From the NCBI GenBank assembly GCA_009778835.1, contig WRFK01000010.1, positions 1 through 17,469 on the forward strand: a DNA stretch of 17,469 nucleotides, in the 5' to 3' direction. This document shows, piece after piece, positions 7,245-12,900 of this stretch. The notes beneath the pieces are model-generated. The model did no database searches, was not told the origin of the DNA, and worked only from the letters and a program-made list of their open reading frames with translations. Source of the DNA: Spirochaetaceae bacterium (lineage in GTDB: Bacteria > Spirochaetota > Spirochaetia > CADAEX01). Positions within the stretch are counted from its first letter, which is position 1; each line of letters begins with the position of its first letter. The position numbers were made by a program, and so were the translations under genes.

Positions 7245-9158
7245 TTATTTTCCTTTATACCGCAGCGCGAGCATGGTAATGTCATCTGACTGTTCTTCGC
7301 CATCGGCAAATTTATCTATTTCCCGCTTAACAGATATTGTAAATTCCTTCAGCGGAAGATCAAGGTAATTGTTTGCTGTATTAATAAATCGCAAATCGCC
7401 AAATAACTCCTTTTCTTTATTGGTAGCCTCGGTTATGCCATCGGTGTATAAAAACAATTCGTCACCAGAATTTAAAGTGATTTCATACTGCTTGTAAAAC
7501 ATATCTTCCATTACCGCGAGCACAAAGCCCGGCTTGGTCTTAAGCAGCTTAAACTTTTCGCCGGTACGCAAAAGCGGCGGGTTATGCCCTGCGTTTACAA
7601 ATATGAATCTTCCGCTTGGAATATCGAGATACCCCATAAAGACTGTAACAAACATATTGGCGTCATTGTTTTCGCAAAGAATATTATTGACATCTTCAAA
7701 AACCTGCTTGGGGCTTTTTCCGTATTGAGCGTTGTTTTTGATAAGTGTTTTTGCGATAACCATAAACAATGCAGCAGGTATCCCCTTACCGGAAACATCG
7801 GCAATAACTACAGCCAGCGTATTTTTGTCTACCAGAAAAAAATCATAAAAATCTCCGCCAACCTCTTTTGCAGGCTGCATACTGGCGTATATATCAAACT
7901 CTGTGCGGTCAGGAAAGGGAGGGAATATGCATGGCAGCATGCTTGCCTGTATTTTTGTGGCAACATCCAGCTCTGCGCCAATGCGTTCTTTCTCTGCCCG
8001 TTCCAGCGCATTCTGTTCAATAGAAGCTTTTAGATCTACGGTCATTTTATTGAATGCCGATGCCAATGTTCCAATCTCGTCTCTTGAGCTTATTTCAATC
8101 TGCTTATCGAGGTTGCCGCTGCCTAATTCAGCAACACCGGAGGTCAACTTGTTAAGCGGGCGGTTGATGAGCCACGACAACAGCAAGGCTACCAGAGCAA
8201 ACAAAACAAGGGACGATGCGGCAATAATAAGAGTAAACTGATTGTTTCGTATTTCTATTTCGGAAAAAATTTCCCGCAACGGTATCTGTACCGAAAACAG
8301 CCAGCCATTGTCAAAGAGACGGCTAAAAGCAAGATACTCCACACCGCGATCAACAAAGCTGCTTATGTCTACAGCATCGTCTGCTGTAAAACGAAGCTCA
8401 CCATACCACTGCAGACCGTGCAGCATCGCGCCTGTATATTCTGTTCCGCCTTTGTATGTATTGGAGATAATGTAGTCGTCATGGGGAGATGCGAGCAGCA
8501 CAAAGCTGTTTGCAGTCGGCTTGATGGCAGACAGCCTGTCCACCATGCTCTGTATTTCCCAATCAACAGTGGACATACCAACAAACTTTCCATTATCGTC
8601 ATAAATGCCTGCGCCGACAGTGGTCATAAGAGCATTGGTTCCGGCATCGTCATAATACGGTGCTGTCCACACAGTACCGTACTTTCCGTCAAGTCTGTTC
8701 GCGATCGTTGTGTACCACATTTGTGTGTGGTAGTCATATTCACTGGTTATAAAATCAGGATCATGGCGCACAGCATTGATAGCCGGGTCGAAAAATGCAT
8801 AGTAGCACACCCTGCGCGTATTAGCGTCCAGCGCATATGGCTCAAACCAGATACCGCCGCCCACTGCTGCCAGGAACGCGCTGAAATTTTCCACTGAAAT
8901 GGATATGCCGAGCCAGCTTGGGTGCTCACCTGCCTGATAAAACTGCCTGCCTGCCAGGCTAAGGTCTATAGCATTGCGTTCCATCTCCGCAATAACTTTG
9001 CCTACACGCTCGCTCTCAAAGGCAATAGTCTTTGAAACTTCATCTGTGCGGAGCTGCCTGTAATTCGCTGTAGTTGCCCTTGAATATGCTGCAAATGCTG
9101 TTACAAGAAGAAAAAAGAATCCCAGCACAATAACCAATATTTTTAGTCTGATGGAAAT
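7245..9158 (-). CDS. Membrane sensor phosphatase: dCache - HAMP - SpoIIE (RsbU-like PP2C)
   Basis: Counting from the TTG at 9137 (630 residues), a membrane helix near the N-terminus is followed by an extracytoplasmic dCache-type sensor (about 30-295). A second helix (about 301-324), a HAMP linker with DEIGTLASAFNKM (about 325-377), a short coiled coil and a SpoIIE/PP2C phosphatase domain (about 414-630) come next. Metal-binding motifs GGDFYD, DVSGKG, DGITEA and SDDITML are intact, so it should be active. Such enzymes dephosphorylate STAS anti-anti-sigma proteins, and one is encoded 23 bases upstream. The only strong ribosome binding site (AAAGGAGG, 9174-9167) points to an ATT at 9158, which would add seven residues giving an N-terminus MSIRLKILV. 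The only canonical alternative, TTG 9137, lacks such a site. I use 9158, with the exact start uncertain. Confidence 0.92.
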   Translation of the reverse strand: MSIRLKILVIVLGFFFLLVTAFAAYSRATTANYRQLRTDEVSKTIAFESERVGKVIAEMERNAIDLSLAGRQFYQAGEHPSWLGISISVENFSAFLAAVGGGIWFEPYALDANTRRVCYYAFFDPAINAVRHDPDFITSEYDYHTQMWYTTIANRLDGKYGTVWTAPYYDDAGTNALMTTVGAGIYDDNGKFVGMSTVDWEIQSMVDRLSAIKPTANSFVLLASPHDDYIISNTYKGGTEYTGAMLHGLQWYGELRFTADDAVDISSFVDRGVEYLAFSRLFDNGWLFSVQIPLREIFSEIEIRNNQFTLIIAASSLVLFALVALLLSWLINRPLNKLTSGVAELGSGNLDKQIEISSRDEIGTLASAFNKMTVDLKASIEQNALERAEKERIGAELDVATKIQASMLPCIFPPFPDRTEFDIYASMQPAKEVGGDFYDFFLVDKNTLAVVIADVSGKGIPAALFMVIAKTLIKNNAQYGKSPKQVFEDVNNILCENNDANMFVTVFMGYLDIPSGRFIFVNAGHNPPLLRTGEKFKLLKTKPGFVLAVMEDMFYKQYEITLNSGDELFLYTDGITEATNKEKELFGDLRFINTANNYLDLPLKEFTISVKREIDKFADGEEQSDDITMLALRYKGK

Positions 9159-9166
9159 GATGATCG

Positions 9167-9174
9167 CCTCCTTT
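9167..9174 (-). promoter_or_regulatory. Strong Shine-Dalgarno of the phosphatase gene, aimed at an ATT codon
   Basis: AAAGGAGG on the minus strand is a near-perfect match to the anti-Shine-Dalgarno. No ATG, GTG or TTG lies at normal spacing. The in-frame ATT at 9158 is 8 bases downstream, and an in-frame ATC at 9161 is 5 bases downstream. The first canonical start, TTG 9137, is 29 bases away. Confidence 0.6.
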
Positions 9175-9181
9175 ACTGTTG

Positions 9182-9481
9182 TTAAACAATAGTCAGCATA
9201 TCGTTGAATCCTGTCATTTCAAGCACTTCCATGATCTCCTCTGAAACACCGCAAAGCTTCATGGCCGCTCCTTTGGAATTCGCTGTTTTCTGCCCTATGA
9301 GCAGCACACGCAATCCTGCCGAAGAAATATATTCAACTTTTGAAAAATCAAGCACGATTTCCTTAGACTCATCAAATGCCGGAATCAACGCATCATGAAG
9401 CTGCGACGAGGTAGTAGTATCCAGCCTGCCCTCAATGGAGAGAGTTAATTTTCCGCCTTCCTGTATTTTATTGATGGTCAT
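9182..9481 (-). CDS. STAS-domain anti-anti-sigma factor (RsbV/SpoIIAA-like)
   Basis: From the ATG at 9481 the protein has 99 residues, the normal length of a stand-alone STAS protein. It has the pattern LSIEGRLDTTTSSQL, then IVLDFSKVEYISSAGLRVLL at about 42-61. Ser54, two residues before the Gly-Leu, aligns with the serine that RsbW/SpoIIAB kinases phosphorylate. When dephosphorylated, family members bind the kinase and release its target. The start is set by TAGGAGG seven bases upstream and by the conserved domain beginning immediately. The frame continues open upstream, but those codons lie in the promoter. The phosphatase gene follows directly, so enzyme and substrate are likely made together. 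A cognate kinase candidate is at 1246-1644. Confidence 0.93.
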   Translation of the reverse strand: MTINKIQEGGKLTLSIEGRLDTTTSSQLHDALIPAFDESKEIVLDFSKVEYISSAGLRVLLIGQKTANSKGAAMKLCGVSEEIMEVLEMTGFNDMLTIV

Positions 9482-9499
9482 TATGGTTCCTCCTAAGAA

Positions 9500-9528
9500 A
9501 TTATACTTGCTATAATGGAATTTGTTAA
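9500..9528 (-). promoter_or_regulatory. Strong sigma70-type promoter of the STAS-phosphatase operon
   Basis: On the minus strand TTAACA (9528-9523), a 17-base spacer and a perfect TATAAT (9505-9500) form a near-consensus promoter. The expected start site falls about at 9494, at or just before the Shine-Dalgarno sequence (9494-9489). The 5' leader would therefore be only about 12-15 bases. It overlaps an oppositely directed -10 element. Confidence 0.65.
9508..9516 (+). promoter_or_regulatory. Extended -10 promoter element for the pseudouridine synthase gene
   Basis: TGCTATAAT is a perfect extended -10 (TGnTATAAT). No good -35 hexamer lies 17 bases upstream, which extended -10 promoters tolerate. 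Transcription would begin near 9523 and give a leader of about 60 bases before the ATG at 9582. It sits inside the minus-strand promoter of the STAS gene. Confidence 0.5.
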
Positions 9529-9581
9529 TCAAAAAAAACACAGGTTTTCTTAAAAAAATATGTGTGATAGAGTGTTTTAAG

Positions 9582-10238
9582 ATGTTTGTGGCAAAAAATA
9601 TTCCAATTGTTTACGAGGATGAAAACTTTCTTGTACTGAATAAACCAGCAGGGCTTCTTACGATTCCCGCGCCTGGTAAGAGTTCCGCTGCTCTTACAGA
9701 AACCCTCTACGCAGCATGCTTGCGCGAGGGAGTTTCATGGAAGCCTCACCCCTGCCACAGGCTGGATGGGGAAACTTCCGGTCTTATTCTTTTTGCCAAA
9801 GGAAAGAGCAAACAAAAAAGTCTTATGGAACTTTTTCATCTGCGGCAGGTACGCAAGACATATATTGCTTTTGTGCAGGGTGATTTTAAAAAAAATGAAG
9901 GGGTTTTCACACGCTCTCTTGAGGGGCAGCCTGCGCGTACGCTCTACAGGGTGCAGGAACAGCGCGAGGCAGGCAGCGCTCTATTCGCTGTAGTTGAGGT
10001 AAACCCGGAGACAGGGCGGAAGAACCAGATACGGCTGCACTTTAAGGCAGCAGGGCATCCGCTTGTCGGCGAGACCCGCTTTGCTTTTCGTAAAGACTTT
10101 CCCATTGCTGTACGACGCCTTATGCTGCACGCTGCGAGGCTAGAATTCAGCGACCCATGGACAGGAGATGCCCGCGATTTTACAGCAGAACTTCCTGAAG
10201 ATATGCAGGCGTTTTTGGATAAATCAGTTGTGGCATAG
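9582..10238 (+). CDS. RluA-family pseudouridine synthase
   Basis: From ATG 9582 the protein has 218 residues and starts directly with the catalytic core (IVYEDENFLVLNKPAGL), with no S4 RNA-binding domain. HRLDGETSGL carries the catalytic aspartate at about residue 62. KTYIAFVQG, the GRKNQIRLH element and RLMLHAARL are further family signatures. These enzymes convert uridine to pseudouridine in rRNA or tRNA in the cytoplasm. The target site cannot be read from sequence alone; the short, S4-free form resembles RluA and several stand-alone paralogues. An in-frame TTG at 9522 would add 20 residues, but those fall at the predicted transcription start. The gene is divergent from the STAS gene and unrelated to it in function. 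Confidence 0.88.
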   Translation: MFVAKNIPIVYEDENFLVLNKPAGLLTIPAPGKSSAALTETLYAACLREGVSWKPHPCHRLDGETSGLILFAKGKSKQKSLMELFHLRQVRKTYIAFVQGDFKKNEGVFTRSLEGQPARTLYRVQEQREAGSALFAVVEVNPETGRKNQIRLHFKAAGHPLVGETRFAFRKDFPIAVRRLMLHAARLEFSDPWTGDARDFTAELPEDMQAFLDKSVVA

Positions 10239-10334
10239 CTTGTGGTGTAGCTGCGAGTTGCAGTGAGTGGTAGCTGCAGTGCAGTTGCGGCATAGTTGGT
10301 GCGCAGTTACAGCCGCAGGCATGATGCAGTAACC
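10239..10334. repeat. Low-complexity intergenic tract of degenerate GCAGTT/GTAGCTGC repeats
   Basis: The spacer between the convergent synthase and glycosyltransferase genes is made of related short words such as GTAGCTGC, GTTGCAGTG and GCAGTTGCGG. The last 14 bases of the synthase gene (10225-10238) recur with one mismatch at 10282-10295. No T-rich intrinsic terminator is evident. Confidence 0.45.
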
Positions 10335-11174
10335 TTACAACATATTTTCAACAATATCTTCATATAAAAGAGCTTCGCTATCCTTTCCCCTCTTTCTGCA
10401 CCCTGCAGCATATATTCTGCATTTTTCAGAAAGGACCTTTTTGGCAAGAACCATTTTATCAGGCTTAAAAAAAGATTTTTCAACAAGCTGTTTAAGCGCT
10501 TTTATTCTGAATATTTCTATCTGTCCATATTTTTCGGAAAGCTGTTCCCAATCCCCTGCTCTTTTTATAACAAGAGGCTGATCAATATATGCTATCGGAG
10601 TATTCTCCGTTATCCTGAGCCAAAGCTCATAATCTTCCGCTATTTCAATATCTTCCCTAAAACCGCCATATTTTTCGAATAACCCCTTTTCTATAATTAC
10701 TGTTGAAGGGCCTATTATACACTTGATCAAAGAGTCTTCGAAAATATCTCCTTCTCTTTTATGGCGCTGCGAGGATTGGGAAACTACCTTATCCCCCCGT
10801 TGCCATATTTCTCTTGTGTGGCAAATCGACATATTGCCGGCAAGAAGAGCAATCTGTTTTTCAAGCTTGTCCGGCAGCCACAAATCATCGGAATCAAGGA
10901 ATGCAATATAGCTGCCATCTGCTATTTTACAGCCGGAGTTTCTTACAAAACCCGGCATCCCTGAATGTTTTTGCAGCCTAAGATATTTTAAACTGATATT
11001 TTCGATCAAGGGGATTGTCTCAAGAGTTCTTTTTATATCATCTTCCGAACAATCATCTGCTACTATAAGCTCAAAATCGCTAAAATTCTGATTTATTACA
11101 GATTTCACTGCCTCGCTCAAGAGATCTGACCGGTTGTAAACAGGAATTATTACAGAAATAATAGGTTTTTTCAC
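10335..11174 (-). CDS. Family 2 glycosyltransferase (GT-A fold)
   Basis: The 279-residue protein begins with the classic ISVIIPVYNRSDLLSEAVKSV. It has DD at 40-41, the metal-binding DXD region FLDSDDLW at about 92-99, and a likely catalytic acid in ED at 180-181 followed by YELWLR. Such enzymes transfer a sugar from a nucleotide-sugar donor onto a lipid or glycan at the cytoplasmic face of the membrane. Donor and acceptor are unknown. The C-terminal 60 residues are lysine-rich with no membrane segment. The start codon is GTG at 11174, with only a weak GGA upstream. The gene stands alone and is divergent from a lipoprotein gene, across a very AT-rich spacer. Confidence 0.9.
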   Translation of the reverse strand: MKKPIISVIIPVYNRSDLLSEAVKSVINQNFSDFELIVADDCSEDDIKRTLETIPLIENISLKYLRLQKHSGMPGFVRNSGCKIADGSYIAFLDSDDLWLPDKLEKQIALLAGNMSICHTREIWQRGDKVVSQSSQRHKREGDIFEDSLIKCIIGPSTVIIEKGLFEKYGGFREDIEIAEDYELWLRITENTPIAYIDQPLVIKRAGDWEQLSEKYGQIEIFRIKALKQLVEKSFFKPDKMVLAKKVLSEKCRIYAAGCRKRGKDSEALLYEDIVENML

Positions 11175-11219
11175 AATAATTTCCGATAATATTTATATAC
11201 TATCATATATATAATAAAA

Positions 11220-11248
11220 TAGACATTATCAGGTATAAATAATATAAT
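11220..11248 (+). promoter_or_regulatory. Strong sigma70-type promoter of the lipoprotein gene
   Basis: TAGACA (11220-11225), a 17-base spacer and a perfect TATAAT (11243-11248) form a near-consensus promoter. The start site would fall near 11255, leaving a leader of only about 10 bases before ATG 11264. The surrounding spacer is strongly AT-rich and also serves the divergent glycosyltransferase gene. Confidence 0.6.
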
Positions 11249-11263
11249 TATGATGGATTTGAA

Positions 11264-12448
11264 ATGAAGAATAGTTTAATTATTTTACAAATCTTATTGC
11301 TATGCGCTGTTTCTCTTACTCTTGGATTTATTTCCTGTGGAGAAGCTGCGCCAGATCTCTCAACTTATCGTGGTATTAATTATATTGAAAATTATAAATT
11401 TCGCTCCTTCCCCGTGGGCTTAAGCGGAGGGTGGAGTTTTGATGATACTGTTGCCCCAAACAACCATCATTATATGGGTTTTAATTCTGATGAGACCGGA
11501 GCAGAAGCGCTTCCAACAGGAATCAGCCTTATAGGGCTTCCAGGTGGTGCAGCAGATGATATTTCAAGGCTTGAGATTTTTAATCTTGTTATTGACGGCG
11601 GATTTGAAGAATCCACCCGTAGCCCGGCATGGACTTGGACTGATCCTAATGCAGACATAGACCACAAAAATGGAGCACTCCCTCCTCATTATATTGCCAA
11701 TGCAACCGGAAATTGTTTTTATTATCATTTTGACGCAACACCTCCTCCGAATGCGGAGATAAATTTTGACCTGGGGAGTGTTAAGGATACATTTCTTGAA
11801 AATAAAAAATATACAATACGGCTAAAATTTTTTAAAGAACGCTCTCTTAGTATTACAAAATTCAAATTTAATGATGAACGGGGATGGGATGTAAGAGCAG
11901 AAAGAGAATGGACAGGGATGATCGGTGGATATACAAAATTCCCCGATGCTTATGCGGACAATAGCGAAGTAGTGGCAAGATCTCCCATTTCCGGCAACAC
12001 TTTCAGGATTATACATGACAACCACAATGTGGAAGGATATATTGATGATCTCCGTGTTGTCAGAAGCGATATTGATTATTATCTTAGCTTTACAGTTCCA
12101 TATTCAGATGCAGGCCGGCCAAATCTCCAGCCCGGAACATACAGGTTTTCTGTCTGGTTTAAAGCAGAAGAGACTACCGATGTTTCTCCCAACGAAGACA
12201 GATTCAATTCTTCCCGTGTTTCATTGGGCATTGGCAAACCGCCAAGTGTGGCAACTGTAACAGGATTTGATTCTTCGTTAATATCCGGAACATGGAGACA
12301 GCTTTCTGTTCAAAAATTTATCCAGATAAGGGATGGAGACGAGTTATTACTTCTAATATCTCCCGCAGATAAAACCAGCGGATCCAACACTATCGACGTA
12401 GGTAGTGTGCTCATAGCTTACCCGGAACTTTACTATATCTCTGAATAA
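11264..12448 (+). CDS. Predicted lipoprotein, function unknown, possible beta-sandwich binding modules
   Basis: The 394-residue protein has a hydrophobic signal peptide ending in GFISC (Cys25), a typical lipobox, so it is likely anchored in a membrane and exported. The rest is rich in beta-strand-like, aromatic and aspartate segments with no membrane helices. NLVIDGGFEE followed by WTW (about 107-125) and a later YRFSVWF segment resemble the N-terminal strands of carbohydrate-binding jelly-roll modules, which often start 'N.i.nG.FE'. This is only a fold-level suggestion. No catalytic motif was recognised. Only a weak GGA precedes the ATG. Its last nine residues, YPELYYISE, are repeated in a remnant just downstream. 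It converges on the giant surface protein gene. Confidence 0.75.
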   Translation: MKNSLIILQILLLCAVSLTLGFISCGEAAPDLSTYRGINYIENYKFRSFPVGLSGGWSFDDTVAPNNHHYMGFNSDETGAEALPTGISLIGLPGGAADDISRLEIFNLVIDGGFEESTRSPAWTWTDPNADIDHKNGALPPHYIANATGNCFYYHFDATPPPNAEINFDLGSVKDTFLENKKYTIRLKFFKERSLSITKFKFNDERGWDVRAEREWTGMIGGYTKFPDAYADNSEVVARSPISGNTFRIIHDNHNVEGYIDDLRVVRSDIDYYLSFTVPYSDAGRPNLQPGTYRFSVWFKAEETTDVSPNEDRFNSSRVSLGIGKPPSVATVTGFDSSLISGTWRQLSVQKFIQIRDGDELLLLISPADKTSGSNTIDVGSVLIAYPELYYISE

Positions 12449-12541
12449 ACTTCTAACAAACTTGTGAAATTAAAATCAAATTTAAGCACAACTCAACCAG
12501 GTACGCTTCGTTACCCGGAATTATATTATATTTCTGAATAA
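12449..12541 (+). pseudogene. Remnant of a paralogous lipoprotein gene 3' end (duplicate of YPELYYISE tail)
   Basis: Directly after the TAA of the lipoprotein gene the same frame stays open for 30 codons and ends YPELYYISE-TAA. These nine residues are identical to the upstream gene's C-terminus. The copies differ at several third positions (and one Leu codon, CTT versus TTA), all synonymous. This suggests that two coding paralogues once existed in tandem and all but the end of the second was lost. Reading through the first stop would be an alternative explanation, but nothing visible supports suppression. Confidence 0.5.
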
Positions 12542-12576
12542 CCTAATATAATTACAAATCCCACAATAATTCCGGG
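12514..12576. repeat. Eleven-base perfect inverted repeat spanning the end of the lipoprotein remnant
   Basis: CCCGGAATTAT (12514-12524) and ATAATTCCGGG (12566-12576) are exact inverted copies 41 bases apart. The left arm lies inside the repeated YPELYY coding remnant. It could fold as a long-looped stem in the spacer between two convergent genes. No T-tract follows. Confidence 0.4.
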
Positions 12577-12598
12577 AATACCTTAACTGGATACACTT

Positions 12599-12618
12599 CG
12601 TGACGTACACCTGTCACG
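12599..12618. terminator. Possible bidirectional hairpin between convergent genes
   Basis: CGTGAC (12599-12604) and GTCACG (12613-12618) form a perfect six-base stem with an eight-base loop. It sits about 15 bases beyond the stop of the giant surface protein gene. No T-run follows on either strand, so it is at best a weak or factor-dependent terminator. Confidence 0.3.
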
Positions 12619-12633
12619 CCGATGTTGCTCAGG

Positions 12634-12900
12634 TCACCGATCTTTGACAACCATTACTTTTCTGTATTCATCTATATCAGGGCCAACAACTCTTATAAAA
12701 TAGATTCCTCTGGCAACTTTCCTTCCTCCGGTATTTGTTCCATCCCATGTATAGCTGTAACTTCCCTGAGGCTGCGTCCCTTTTACAAGTGTTTTTACAA
12801 CATCGCCGGAGAGGCTAAAAATATTTATTGTAACAGCTCCTGTTTTGGGAAGATCATACATAAGTACTGTTTTTTCTCCACGAGACACATTTATAACATT
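12634..12900 (-). other. FlgD-type Ig / type A sorting-like C-terminal domain of the surface protein
   Basis: The last 88 codons have the layout seen both in FlgD Ig domains and in type A C-terminal signals of type IX secretion cargo: YDLPKTGAVTINIFSLSG, a 'tWDG.n..G..v..GiYf.rv' core and a final KVMVVKD strand. Sequence alone does not separate a structural cap from a secretion signal. No secretion machinery is encoded in the window. Confidence 0.6.

Noticed and set aside
9522..9581. N-terminal extension of the pseudouridine synthase from TTG 9522
   Set aside because: The predicted start of transcription is about at this codon, the added residues are not family-like, and conserved sequence begins just after ATG 9582.
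12446..12541. Programmed stop-codon read-through of the lipoprotein gene
   Set aside because: The frame downstream is open and ends in the same nine residues, but the stop is TAA with no visible recoding structure. A gene remnant explains it more simply.
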